Shown: one piece after another, positions 1-9,004 of the stretch
Numbering within the stretch: the first letter of the stretch is position 1
How the letters are laid out: each line of letters opens with the position of its first letter
NCBI RefSeq assembly: GCF_022229015.1
Contig: NZ_JAKKFF010000243.1
Coordinates: forward strand, 59,349 to 123,348
DNA from: Micromonospora foliorum
GTDB lineage: Bacteria; Actinomycetota; Actinomycetes; Mycobacteriales; Micromonosporaceae
Length of the DNA stretch: 64,000 nt
Direction of reading: 5' to 3'
Program-made: the position numbers and the translations under genes
The notes under the pieces: generated by a model
Database searches by the model: none
Told to the model about the DNA's origin: nothing
The model's input: the letters and a program-made list of their open reading frames with translations, nothing else

Positions 1-2536
1 CACCGGCCACCGGGTCGCCGAGCACGGTGCGCAGGTCCTTGTCGACGTAGCCCCACCAGCCGTACTGGAACGACGAGCCCTTGTGCGCCTGACCCTGCAA
101 CGCCCAGCTCGCGGCGCCGTCGCGCCCGCCGTTCTGGCCGCCTGACGGCGCCTCGTTCACCTCGATGGCGTCGACCAGCGCCGCGTAGAGGTCCGGCCCG
201 AGGCCGGGGCGGAACTGCGCCGAGGCCAGCAGCGGCCACCAGGCGTCGAAGATCCGGATGGCGTCGGCGTGCTGGTAGACCTTGGAGCCGGGGGACGTCT
301 CCACCCGGCGGGCCCCGGCCTGCTGCCACGCGCGCAGCTTGCCCACCGCGTCGGCCAGCGCCGGATCCGTGACCGGCGTGCTGTCCAGCACCCGCAGCAG
401 GTCGCCGAGAACCTGCTGGCCGCGCAGGTCGATCACCGCCGCATCCGCCATGATCTTGACGACGTCGGCGCGGCCGAGCTTGCGCTGGGCGATCGCCGCA
501 CGCACCGGGCCGTCGAGCAGCTGACCCCGGTGTACGGAGCCGAAGCTGAAGTTGCCGTCCGCGGCCCCGAAGTCCCGCGCCTGCTTGTTGTTCCAGCTGA
601 CGTAGTAGTCCTGGTTGACCGACTGCGGATGCGCCGACGCCGGGGCGTATGTGGCGTCGTTGGTGTCCGGGTTCCAGCCGGCCCACTCGTACGCCGGTTC
701 GGCCTTGGTGGGCAGGTTCGGGTCGGCCGTGGCCGGACGGACCGGGTTCGAGCCGGAGTTGAAGTACGCCGCCTCGGTCGAGTTGACGTAGAACCAGTTG
801 AACGCGTACCCGACGGTGGCCGCGGACGCCTGGAAGGCCGCCGCGCTGCCCATCGCCGACGGGTCGTTGTATGCCTGGAAGCCGATCGCCGAGTCAGCCT
901 CGTGCCGGTAGGTCGAGCGCAGTTTGGTGAACGCGGTCGGATGGCCGTTGACCAGGCCCCGGTGGGCCACCAACCCGTACCTGGTGCGCAGCGCGCGCAG
1001 CGTGTACGAGCCGGCCGGGGTGGAGTCGGCCAGCGTCGGGGACCAGGAGTTGCGCTGCTCCAGCGCCTCCATGGCGAGGCACTGCCCGTGGTAGAGGTAG
1101 CGGTTGGTGCGCAGCGTCGGGGCGCTGCCGTCGGTGGTGCACAGCGGCACCGCGTACGTGTCGGTGAGGTCCTGGGAGGCGGAGGTCGCGCTCCACGCGT
1201 AGTCCTGGCCGCGGCCGAGCAGCACGTAGAGGTTGAGCCCAGCGAACGCGGCGCCGCGGGCGCTGATGCCCGGCCCCTGCAACTCCTGGAGCATCAGCAA
1301 CTGCGGCGCGAAGTAGCCGGTCTGCGGCCCGAACACGGCCACCGGGTTGCCGGTGGTGGTGTGCCGTCCGGAGACCACGACCGCGTTGGACATGCCGTGC
1401 GCGCGCAGGTTGGCCAGGCCGCCGAGCAGCCCCGGGGTGGCGGTGCTGGCGCCGGTGCGGGCGGCGGCCCCGCCGGTGGCGTCGTAGGCGAGAGGTTCGG
1501 CGACCACCGAGCCGGCGTCGGGGAGCACCGCGCTGGTCGCGCCGGGTGGCGTCGCCCCGTACGGGAAGCTCTGCCCGTCGTGCAGGGTGAGCACGGTCTC
1601 CGGGTCGTTCTGCGAGCGGAACGCCGCCCACACCCGGTCGCCCTCGGCGGCACCGTACTTGGCCCGGGCGGCCACCCGGACCAGCGCGGACTGGATCTCG
1701 CTACCGCCGCCCCCGCCGAAGAGCCCGCCGACGACGCCGGCGGTGGCGATGAGGTCGGTCATGGTGAAGTGCGTCGGCTTGCCGGCGCCGGCGAGCACGT
1801 ACTCGCCCGGGTAGTTGTCCTCGGCGATCGACTTGTCGATGTAGGCGTTGATGCCGGCGATGTAGTCGACCACGTCGGTGTAGAGCTGCTGGCCCCGGGC
1901 GCCCTTGAGGCGCAGCGCGTCCACCTGGGCCTGCAGGTCCGCCTCGGAGTAGGGCGAGTTGGCCCAGATGCTCTGCTCCAGCTCCCGGTTGCCGGGCGCG
2001 CCGCCGGCGAACGAGGTGAGCGTGCCGCGACCGGCGTGCCGCAGCAGGTCCATCACCCAGAGCCGGTCCTGGGCCCCGGCGTAGCCGGCGCCGAACATGG
2101 TGCCGGCGCGGGTGGTGCCGGTGACGTGCGGGACGCCGGTGGCCTTGTCCCGCACGATGGTGACGTCCGCGCGCGGCGAGACGGTGCTCTCGACCTGCGC
2201 GGCCGGGACGCCGAACGAGGCGTCGTTGTAGAAGTGGGCGATCTGCTCGTCGGTCAGCCCGGCGTAGTTGTAGACCAGGTTCGCGTACTCGTCGAGCTGG
2301 TCGCTGGAGTGCGCCGGGCGGGTGCCGAGTGCCTGGTGCGCCAGGATGGCGACCAGGGTGGCGTTGCCGTTCTGCCCAGGGGGCAGGATGTCGGCACACT
2401 GGCCGAGGCAGTAGTCGTTGGCGGCGAACGTTGTGGCGGCCAGCGCCGGTGACGGCGGGGTCACCGTCAGGACGCTCGCGGTCAGGACGGCGGCGGTGAA
2501 CGCCGCGAGCCGGTTACGGGCAGCGGGACGGGGCAT
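1..2536 (-). CDS. Secreted penicillin-acylase-family amidohydrolase (3' end outside window)
   Basis: The reading frame opens at an ATG at 2536, 6-8 bases after a GGAGG ribosome site, and stays open to the window edge, so about 845 codons are visible and the C-terminus is missing. The N-terminus (MPRPAARNRLAAFTAAVLTA, then an ALA-A cleavage site) is an export signal. These enzymes are Ntn-hydrolases made as a precursor that cuts itself into alpha and beta chains; the beta chain starts with the nucleophile Ser. The segment GMSNAVVVSG matches that junction and puts the catalytic Ser near residue 383. The family hydrolyses amide bonds in beta-lactams, acyl-homoserine lactones or lipopeptides, and the substrate cannot be told from sequence. 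It stands alone; a 222-base gap separates it from the MarR gene. A long open frame on the opposite strand is only its shadow. Confidence 0.85.
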   Translation of the reverse strand, partial: MPRPAARNRLAAFTAAVLTASVLTVTPPSPALAATTFAANDYCLGQCADILPPGQNGNATLVAILAHQALGTRPAHSSDQLDEYANLVYNYAGLTDEQIAHFYNDASFGVPAAQVESTVSPRADVTIVRDKATGVPHVTGTTRAGTMFGAGYAGAQDRLWVMDLLRHAGRGTLTSFAGGAPGNRELEQSIWANSPYSEADLQAQVDALRLKGARGQQLYTDVVDYIAGINAYIDKSIAEDNYPGEYVLAGAGKPTHFTMTDLIATAGVVGGLFGGGGGSEIQSALVRVAARAKYGAAEGDRVWAAFRSQNDPETVLTLHDGQSFPYGATPPGATSAVLPDAGSVVAEPLAYDATGGAAARTGASTATPGLLGGLANLRAHGMSNAVVVSGRHTTTGNPVAVFGPQTGYFAPQLLMLQELQGPGISARGAAFAGLNLYVLLGRGQDYAWSATSASQDLTDTYAVPLCTTDGSAPTLRTNRYLYHGQCLAMEALEQRNSWSPTLADSTPAGSYTLRALRTRYGLVAHRGLVNGHPTAFTKLRSTYRHEADSAIGFQAYNDPSAMGSAAAFQASAATVGYAFNWFYVNSTEAAYFNSGSNPVRPATADPNLPTKAEPAYEWAGWNPDTNDATYAPASAHPQSVNQDYYVSWNNKQARDFGAADGNFSFGSVHRGQLLDGPVRAAIAQRKLGRADVVKIMADAAVIDLRGQQVLGDLLRVLDSTPVTDPALADAVGKLRAWQQAGARRVETSPGSKVYQHADAIRIFDAWWPLLASAQFRPGLGPDLYAALVDAIEVNEAPSGGQNGGRDGAASWALQGQAHKGSSFQYGWWGYVDKDLRTVLGDPVAG

Positions 2537-2758
2537 GGCGATCCTCCGGGGACGCGGAGTCGGGCCGTTCGGTCACGCCCGGCTTCCGGTGCCGACGTCT
2601 CGCCCTCCGCGCCCGGGCGTTCCGCCAGGAGGTGAGAGTGACTCGCATCTATCTCCCGGCAATGATCGACGCAGGACCCCCGCCCGGGATACCCGTCGTT
2701 CACCACGCGCCAATGCCGACGTTTCGCCGCCTTCCGCCACCGCTAATCGCCAGCCGCC

Positions 2759-3259
2759 TCAGGCGGACCGCCGGACGGTATCGCCGCTGCGGAGGGCGTC
2801 CAACTCGGCGACGTACATCGCCTGCATGCGGTCGTAGTGCCCGACCAGCAGCATGACCTCCTCGACGCTGTAGCCCTCGACGAGCCGCTCCGCCCGCTCG
2901 GCGAACCGCTCGTACGGTCGCTCCAACTCGGCGATCCGCTCCGGCCGCAGGGCGACGATCACCCGCCGCCGGTCCGCCGGATCGCGCTCGGCCGTCACGT
3001 AGCCCGCCTGCTGGAGCCGGCGGAGCATGCTGGTCACCGCCCCGGTGGTGAGGTTGGTCCGCTCGGCGACCTGGCCCGCGGTGGCGGATCCGACGTCCGC
3101 CAGGTAGTCCAGGCACTCAAGGTCGCTCACGGTGAGGCCCAGCCGCTCCGCGATGGCGTACCGGAACACCATGGACAGCCGCGACATCTCCCGTCCGGCA
3201 CGCATGAGGTCGTCGATCGCGGACGCACGGGCCGGCTCGTGGGACATGCCCGCAATCAT
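2759..3259 (-). CDS. MarR-family transcriptional regulator
   Basis: A 166-residue winged-helix protein. Residues about 45-105 hold the MarR fold: a recognition region with TNLTTGAVTSMLRRL followed by the wing DPADRRRVIV, a strong family signature. Its start overlaps the stop of the upstream flavin monooxygenase gene (ATGA), so the two are translationally coupled; an internal ATG four codons later (MSHEP) is an alternative start. MarR proteins usually repress their own operon and release DNA on binding a phenolic or other small ligand. Here the likely operator is the inverted repeat just before the monooxygenase start, which would make this the feedback regulator of a detoxification or tailoring oxygenase. 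The ligand is unknown. Confidence 0.88.
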   Translation of the reverse strand: MIAGMSHEPARASAIDDLMRAGREMSRLSMVFRYAIAERLGLTVSDLECLDYLADVGSATAGQVAERTNLTTGAVTSMLRRLQQAGYVTAERDPADRRRVIVALRPERIAELERPYERFAERAERLVEGYSVEEVMLLVGHYDRMQAMYVAELDALRSGDTVRRSA

Positions 3260-4503
3260 CCCTCCGGCACGGTGACCCGGTGCAGCCGAGGTAACACGCG
3301 GGTCAGCACCCAGTGGGGTGCGGCAGCTCCCCCGGTGAGTCGGCGCATCAGCCTGGCGGCGGTGTCGACCGCACGGAAGGCATAGGGCACCATCTCGTCC
3401 TGGTAGCTGGCGATCGCCTCCTCCACCGACGTGCCGCTGGCCCGGGCCTCGACCAGCTTGTGGCCGAGCACGGCGGCGTCACGCAGCGCGGTGTTGCCGC
3501 CGTGAGCGCCGAACGGCGGCATGACGTGCACGGCGTCGCCCATCATCGTCGCCCGGGGCACCGCCCACCGGCGCGGGCGCTGGCCGGTGGCGAAGAGGTT
3601 GAGCACCGTGGCGTCCAACTCGGCCGTGCCGACCAGCCGCCGGATGACCGGGTGGAAGTCCATGCTCATCCCGGAGGCCAGTCTCCACAGCGCCAGCAGG
3701 TCGCCCCGGATGCCCATGGGCACCTCCTCCTGCCGGAGCAGCAGTCCCCACATGACGTAGTCGTCGCCGGTGGGCGCATAGCTGCCCGGGGCCAGGCGCG
3801 CGAACGCCTCCGGCGGGCTCTCGCCGAACCGCATGGAGGTGAAGAAGAAGGCGCGGCCCGGCCGGTCGGCGATGGCCAGGACCCCGCTGGTACGCAGCGC
3901 GTCCGGGATGATGCTCTCGCCGTTACGCCAAAGGGGCGACCGGCCGTAGATGCCCGCCATCGGGGTGTTCGCCGGGTCGGCGTCCGGCATGATCTGCGCG
4001 CGCAGCGCCGAGCCGACGCCGTCCGCGCCCACGACGACGGTTGCCGCGGCGGCCCCGCCGTCGGAGAACCGCAGCAGCAACCGTGCCGGGTCGTCGCTGT
4101 CCACCGCGACGGCGTCCTTGCCGTAGTGGATACGCCCGTCCAGTCCGGACTGCAGGATCGACCGCAGGGTCAGCCGGTCGACCTGGCGGGTCGCGTGCGG
4201 CTCGTCCTTGAAGGTGATGGTGAATGCGTCCCGCAGCCGGCTGTCGGTGAAGCGCAGGTGCCCGCCGGGCTCGTCTCCCGTGGTCAGCGCCAGGTTGTAC
4301 AGCGAGCGGGGCAGGCTCTCGCGCAGCGCCTCCAGGCCGTACCGGTCGAGAATGATCCGGTAGCCCTGCCGCCGGACGAAGGGGCCCGGGTCCCGCTCGT
4401 AGACGTGCACGTCGATGCCGGCGCGCATCAGGTACTGGGCGAGGCAGAGGCCGGAGAGGCCGGCGCCGGCGATTGCCACCGAGAAGTCCGTTGATACGCG
4501 CAT
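3256..4503 (-). CDS. FAD-dependent aromatic monooxygenase (class A, PheA/TetX-like)
   Basis: A 415-residue flavoprotein hydroxylase. The N-terminus carries the Rossmann motif VAIAGAGLSGLCLAQYL with the ribose-binding Glu in YERD. The second FAD motif GDAVHVMPPFGAHGGNTALR lies near residue 320, and a VVVGADGVGSALR segment near 160 fits the intermediate motif. Single-component enzymes of this family use NAD(P)H and O2 to hydroxylate aromatic substrates, polyketides or antibiotics. The ATG at 4503 has no ribosome site but sits six bases after a -10 hexamer, so a leaderless transcript is likely. It lies between a double-HTH LuxR-like gene upstream and a MarR gene downstream with which it overlaps by four bases. 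Substrate unknown. Confidence 0.88.
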   Translation of the reverse strand: MRVSTDFSVAIAGAGLSGLCLAQYLMRAGIDVHVYERDPGPFVRRQGYRIILDRYGLEALRESLPRSLYNLALTTGDEPGGHLRFTDSRLRDAFTITFKDEPHATRQVDRLTLRSILQSGLDGRIHYGKDAVAVDSDDPARLLLRFSDGGAAAATVVVGADGVGSALRAQIMPDADPANTPMAGIYGRSPLWRNGESIIPDALRTSGVLAIADRPGRAFFFTSMRFGESPPEAFARLAPGSYAPTGDDYVMWGLLLRQEEVPMGIRGDLLALWRLASGMSMDFHPVIRRLVGTAELDATVLNLFATGQRPRRWAVPRATMMGDAVHVMPPFGAHGGNTALRDAAVLGHKLVEARASGTSVEEAIASYQDEMVPYAFRAVDTAARLMRRLTGGAAAPHWVLTRVLPRLHRVTVPEG

Positions 4504-4537
4504 GCAGTTATCTTAATGACTAAGATGATTCGGGCAA
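4504..4537 (-). promoter_or_regulatory. Leaderless promoter with overlapping inverted-repeat operator for the FAD monooxygenase
   Basis: Read on the minus strand: TTGCCC (4537-4532), a 16-base spacer, TAAGAT (4515-4510), then six bases and the ATG at 4503. The TAAGAT matches the actinobacterial TANNNT -10 element, which puts the transcript start at or next to the start codon. A perfect inverted repeat, ATCTTA-N5-TAAGAT (4510-4526), covers the -10 element and part of the spacer, where a repressor would block polymerase. The MarR protein made from the same operon is the natural candidate. The site overlaps the stop codon of the upstream LuxR-like gene. Confidence 0.55.
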
Positions 4538-5023
4538 GGCCTTCGGTCGAGGCGCGGCAAGGGCGTCTCGTCTCGCCAGTTCTCGGCGTGAGGTGATGTC
4601 GAGCTTGCGGAAGATCTTGCGTAGGTGATAGTCCACCGTGCTCGGGCTGATGAACAGTTGTGCCGCCACCTCGCGGTTGGACGCGCCGTTCGAGACCCGC
4701 TGCGCAATGTCCCGCTCCTGGCTGGTCAGGCAGCAGTTCTGGGCGAAGTGGTTGGTCGTGTCGTGGTAGGCCAGCCTGCTGCGTAGTTCGCGGCGAGACG
4801 CGACGCCCAGCTTGTGGAACACTCCGCGTAGGTGATGTTTGACGGTATGGGCGCTGATGACCAGGTTCGTCGCGACCTCGACGTTTGTGGAGCCCGCCGC
4901 CACCAGCAGGGCGATCTGTTCCTGTCGTGGGGTCAGTGCCGCACGGGGAACGACTCGGGCAGGCTCGGCTACGACGCAGTGCATGGTGCTCCTCGGGCGA
5001 GGGTTCGGGGTCTCGACGACCAT
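4520..5023 (-). CDS. Tandem double LuxR-type helix-turn-helix protein
   Basis: A 167-residue protein made of two GerE/LuxR C-terminal DNA-binding domains and little else. The first covers residues about 30-82 ([15 protein letters not shown] ... [16 protein letters not shown]), the second about 98-150 ([15 protein letters not shown] ... [16 protein letters not shown]). Both end in the same S-R-R-E-L turn, which points to an internal duplication. There is no receiver, AAA or ligand-binding region. LuxR proteins normally supply one HTH each as a dimer, so this protein could bind a two-half-site target as a monomer. Its stop is 16 bases before the FAD monooxygenase start and inside that gene's promoter. 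The SARP gene ends 53 bases upstream on the same strand. Confidence 0.85.
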   Translation of the reverse strand: MVVETPNPRPRSTMHCVVAEPARVVPRAALTPRQEQIALLVAAGSTNVEVATNLVISAHTVKHHLRGVFHKLGVASRRELRSRLAYHDTTNHFAQNCCLTSQERDIAQRVSNGASNREVAAQLFISPSTVDYHLRKIFRKLDITSRRELARRDALAAPRPKALPESS

Positions 5024-5076
5024 CCGATCGCACCGTTGTGCACGACGAGTGCAGGCTGAGTGCTCGCCCTACCCGC

Positions 5077-7959
5077 TTACGACGCGCCCCTCATCAAGCT
5101 GAGCCGGGCCCGGACATACGCGACCATGGTCCTGTATTCCTCGGCCTCCTCAATGCCGGAGAACTCGATGAGTTCCCGGAAGCCGTTGTCGGCGATCAGG
5201 TTTTCGAACTGCTGGCACCCCCGTTCCGCGGGCACCAGTTCGCCTAGATCGAATGCGGCCCGCGCGAGGATCGCCGCGACGGCACACCGGGGCCCGTTCG
5301 ACTCACAGACGCCTTCCGTCAACCCCCACTCCGACACCGTCGCCGCCCGTTCGAGCCGGCCGAGTTTCCACGAGGACTCCGCAACGAGCTGGGCGTAGTA
5401 GATCTTCAGGTGATCGAGGTGCTTCGCCTCCGCGATGGCCAGCCCTTCGTCCGCGACCCGCGTGCCAGCCTCGAACTGGTCGGACCCCAGGAGTGCTCTC
5501 GTAAGTGTCAGCAGCGAAACGGCGAGCAGTTCCTGGTGCCCCGTCTGCCGGGCAAGACCCACCGCGCGTTCGCCGTACGCGTTGGCGGCGTCGTGGTCGC
5601 CACGCGACAACGAGAGCACGGCGAGGTTTCGCAGGACCTCGGCTTGTCCGGCGAGTTCTTCGGCGCCCTCGAAGATGGACAAGGCTCGACGGAGATATTC
5701 GTCGGCCTGTGGGAGCGGGGCGGAGGCCTCACCGACGGTACGAAGAAGTTCTGCCTCCGTCAGCGGCTCGCCGAGCACGCTGACCATGTCGAGGATCGCA
5801 AGTACGGTCGGTGTCCGGCCCACGGGTATGGAGTTGCTGCCCGGTGCTGAGGCGGCGAGGACCATAGCCGCCGCGTCGCGCCCCAGGCCGTGCGCGAGGG
5901 CCAGATCGATCGTCGCCCACAGCGCGGATCGTTCCCGTGCGTACCAGGCGGCAGCCTGGGGCACGCTGTCGAACGATTCAGGCGTCACACCCGACGGCGG
6001 TTCGCCGACGGTGCCGACTGGCTGCCGGTGGTGCCTCGCGTAGGCGGCGCGGGCCGAGTGCAGGTAATGCGTGACGAGACGCCGCTCGTACCCCGGTCGT
6101 TCTTGATCCGCGTCGAGGAGCTCGCCCGCGTAGGCCCGCAACAGGTCGTGCAGACCGTAAAGCCCTAACTGCGACTCGTCGAGCAGATTCGCGGTCACCA
6201 ATTCCCTGAGCAGTACGCGCGCCTGTGTGCGACCGACTCCGGCGACACTGGCCACCGACTCCAGCGAGATCCCCGGACCCGGATGGACGGCGAGGGCACG
6301 AAACACCTGCGCCGTCGACGGATCGAGGGCGCGATACGACCACGAGAACACCGACCGGACATCGTCGGACGAGTCCGCGCTGGACAACGCGTCGAGTCTG
6401 GCCGACGGCGCCGAGACATCGCTGAGGACGGCGCTCAAGGGCAGGGCCGGATTGAGGGCAACGCGGGCCGCCACGATCGCCAGTGCGAGCGGCAGCCCGG
6501 CACAGAGCGCGATGACCTTGTCCAACGCGTCCGGGTTCGTGGTGGCGCGACGGGCGCCGAGGCGGTTGATCAGAAGTTGGCGGGACTCGGCGCCGGTCAA
6601 CCGATCGACTTGCAGATAACGTGCGCCCTCCCGGGTGACCAGGCTCGTCATCCGGTTGCGACTCGTCACGATGACCAGACAGCCCCGGGAGGCTGGCAGA
6701 AGCGGGCGAACCTGCTCGGAGTCGCGCGCGTTGTCCAGGAGGATCAGGAGCCGACGACCGAAGAGGCGACTGCGGTAACGAGCTGCCTGCGCGTCGACGT
6801 TCTCCTGCGGTGACGAGACCGCCGGCTCGCCCAGGGACGCGAGCAACGTGGCGAGCGCCTCCTCCGATGACATGACGCGTCCGTCCGGATCGAGACCCCT
6901 CAGGTTCAGGAACAACTGGCCATCGGGAAACTCGCTGGCGATCTGGTGGGCCCAGTGCACGGCGAGCGCGGTCTTGCCGATGCCACCCATGCCGCCAAGC
7001 ACGGTGATCACGATGGCCGCATCGCTGAATGCGTCGGACAGTTGGTCGTCGAGCACGGCGGCCACGTCGTTTCGGCGGACAAAGCCCGCGACCTGCGGCG
7101 GCAGCTGTGCGGGCCGGGGAGCCTCCGGCGGATGCAGTTCCTCCTGCAGGGTCCAGCCACTGGCCAGCAGTTCCCGATACGCCTCCCGCAGTTCCTGCCC
7201 CGGGTCCACCCCCAGTTCCTCGGCGAGACGTTGACGGGTCCGCTCGAAGACCCGCACCCCTTCCGCCCGGTGACCGGTGGCGACGTACGCGCGCATCAGG
7301 CACGCCTGTAGCGCCTCGTCCAGTGGAGCTGCGGCGGCAACGCTCAGCAGTGGGGTCAACGCGGTGCCGGCCATGCCGTGGGCGATCGCGGCCTCGCTGG
7401 CCGCGAGCGCCACCGCGACGCGCTCCCGTTCGATGGCGACGAACTCCGGGGAACTCAACGCGCTGGTTGGCAGGTCGGTGAACGCAGGGCTGCGGCCAAG
7501 CTCCAGAGCGGTCAGGTACGCCCGTACACCGGCCACGACGTCCCCGCCGGCGAGCGCCTCACGGGCCCGCCGGACCAACTCGCGATACATGGCCAGGTCG
7601 GAGGCCTCGGTCGCGAGGAGCAGCCGGTAGCCCGTACCCGCCGGTAGGAGGAATCGACCGGTTTCGCGGACGTCCAGGTCCGGTTCGAGAATCCGCCGGA
7701 GGTTCCCGACGTGCCGGTGGATCTGGTTGGCGGCGCTGGCCGGCGGTTGTTCGTCCCACAGGCTGTCGATGATGTTCTCGAGGCTGACCGCGTCACCGCC
7801 GGCGGCGAGGAGCTTGGCCAGGATGATCCGCTGGCGTACCGGGCCAAGATCGACGTCCGAGCCGTCCCGCCGGCAGCCAAGACCGCCGAAGACCTTGAAC
7901 TCGCAGCGGGACTGCGGCGCGTCCGGGAGCCTGCGGTCGGGCGTCGTCACGATTGACAT
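5077..7959 (-). CDS. SARP/AfsR-type regulator with BTAD, NB-ARC and TPR-like domains
   Basis: A large activator of about 960 residues counted from the ATG at 7959; the frame stays open to 8106, but the extra 49 residues look non-coding. Order of domains: an OmpR-type winged helix (about 20-95, FKVFGGLGCRRDGSDVDLG), a bacterial activation domain (about 105-250), a STAND NTPase (about 290-560, P-loop GGMGGIGKTALAVHW, Walker B LLILLDNA), then helical repeats to the end. Known relatives such as AfsR switch on antibiotic clusters after ATP binding. The start has no clear ribosome site. It is divergent from an alpha/beta-hydrolase gene 200 bases away and may control it, or act elsewhere in the genome. 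Confidence 0.88.
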   Translation of the reverse strand: MSIVTTPDRRLPDAPQSRCEFKVFGGLGCRRDGSDVDLGPVRQRIILAKLLAAGGDAVSLENIIDSLWDEQPPASAANQIHRHVGNLRRILEPDLDVRETGRFLLPAGTGYRLLLATEASDLAMYRELVRRAREALAGGDVVAGVRAYLTALELGRSPAFTDLPTSALSSPEFVAIERERVAVALAASEAAIAHGMAGTALTPLLSVAAAAPLDEALQACLMRAYVATGHRAEGVRVFERTRQRLAEELGVDPGQELREAYRELLASGWTLQEELHPPEAPRPAQLPPQVAGFVRRNDVAAVLDDQLSDAFSDAAIVITVLGGMGGIGKTALAVHWAHQIASEFPDGQLFLNLRGLDPDGRVMSSEEALATLLASLGEPAVSSPQENVDAQAARYRSRLFGRRLLILLDNARDSEQVRPLLPASRGCLVIVTSRNRMTSLVTREGARYLQVDRLTGAESRQLLINRLGARRATTNPDALDKVIALCAGLPLALAIVAARVALNPALPLSAVLSDVSAPSARLDALSSADSSDDVRSVFSWSYRALDPSTAQVFRALAVHPGPGISLESVASVAGVGRTQARVLLRELVTANLLDESQLGLYGLHDLLRAYAGELLDADQERPGYERRLVTHYLHSARAAYARHHRQPVGTVGEPPSGVTPESFDSVPQAAAWYARERSALWATIDLALAHGLGRDAAAMVLAASAPGSNSIPVGRTPTVLAILDMVSVLGEPLTEAELLRTVGEASAPLPQADEYLRRALSIFEGAEELAGQAEVLRNLAVLSLSRGDHDAANAYGERAVGLARQTGHQELLAVSLLTLTRALLGSDQFEAGTRVADEGLAIAEAKHLDHLKIYYAQLVAESSWKLGRLERAATVSEWGLTEGVCESNGPRCAVAAILARAAFDLGELVPAERGCQQFENLIADNGFRELIEFSGIEEAEEYRTMVAYVRARLSLMRGAS

Positions 7960-8159
7960 CCTAGAGATGGAAGGGCAGCGGCTTCGCTTTTCGCCCAGCC
8001 TGCAGCTTTCCCCGGGTCCCCCGCATCCCCCATCTCTCGTTGTCCGTCGAGTCGGTCGCCAAACACAGGGACTACGTGATTCGGGTGATTCGAGAAACGG
8101 TGCCATATCAGTACCTTCGGCAAGGTTCCCAGCGCGGAACGCAAGCCCAAGGAGTGCGC

Positions 8160-8993
8160 ATGCCCCGTGTCACCGTTGGCTCAGAGGGAGCCAACCCAAT
8201 CGAGATCTATTACGAGGATCACGGCGCCGGTACGCCAGTGGTGCTCAGTCACGGCTACCCGCTGAGCGGGCAGGCCTGGGAGAAGCAGGTCTCCGCACTA
8301 CTCGCAGCCGGTTACCGGGTCATCACGTATGACCGGCGGGGTTGGGGCAATTCCAGCCAGCCCGCCAGTGGGTACGACTACGACACGTTCGCCAGCGACG
8401 TGGACGTGCTGCTCACGGAACTGGACGTACGCGACGCCATCCTCGTGGGTCACTCGATGGGAACCGGCGACGTTGCCCGTTACCTGGGCCGCTACGGCAC
8501 CGGGCGGGTCGCGAAAGCCGTACTGATGTCGCCGATCCCGCCGTTCCTCCTGCGAACGGACGACAATCCCGAAGGCGCACCGCAGTCGTTGTTCGATGGG
8601 TTCATCCAGGCGGCGCGGGCGGACCGGAACGGGTGGCTCAAGCAGTTCCTGGAGAACTTCTACAACCTCGACGTCTACGGCGGCTCACGGGTCAGCGACG
8701 AGGCGTTCCAGGCAAGTTTGACCGTTGCCGTGGCCGGATCTCCCGTCGCCGCGGTGGCCTGCATCCCGACCTGGCTCACCGACTTCCGTGACGACCTGGC
8801 CAAGATTGACGTGCCGGTACTCGTGATCCAGGGCGACCAGGACCGAGTCCTACCCATCGGGGTGACCGGTCAGCGGCTGCCCGCCTTCATCGGGGATACG
8901 CGGTTGCTCGTCATCGAGGGCGGACCGCACGCCATTGCCTGGACCCACAGCGATCAGGTCAACGCCGCCCTGCTCGACTTTTTGCAGAAGTGA
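8160..8993 (+). CDS. Alpha/beta-hydrolase, non-heme haloperoxidase/esterase type
   Basis: A 277-residue cytosolic alpha/beta-hydrolase, the usual size for cofactor-free haloperoxidase-like enzymes. The start at 8160 is preceded by AAGGAG with ideal spacing; an upstream in-frame ATG at 8040 has none. Nucleophile elbow GHSMGTGDVARYLGRYG, oxyanion HGYPLSG, acid GDQDRVLP and His in GGPHAIAWTH complete the triad. The RRGWGNSS segment is typical of the chloroperoxidase branch; members are often really esterases or perhydrolases. The stop overlaps a GTG frame of the next gene, whose likelier start is 12 bases after this stop, so the two form an operon. It is divergent from the SARP gene. Confidence 0.88.
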   Translation: MPRVTVGSEGANPIEIYYEDHGAGTPVVLSHGYPLSGQAWEKQVSALLAAGYRVITYDRRGWGNSSQPASGYDYDTFASDVDVLLTELDVRDAILVGHSMGTGDVARYLGRYGTGRVAKAVLMSPIPPFLLRTDDNPEGAPQSLFDGFIQAARADRNGWLKQFLENFYNLDVYGGSRVSDEAFQASLTVAVAGSPVAAVACIPTWLTDFRDDLAKIDVPVLVIQGDQDRVLPIGVTGQRLPAFIGDTRLLVIEGGPHAIAWTHSDQVNAALLDFLQK

Positions 8994-9004
8994 AAGGAAA
9001 CACC

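Noticed and set aside
269..2452. A 727-codon open frame on the plus strand
   Set aside because: It is the antisense shadow of the acylase gene: the protein is Arg/Gly/Val-rich low-complexity, and the opposite strand has a signal peptide and catalytic motifs.
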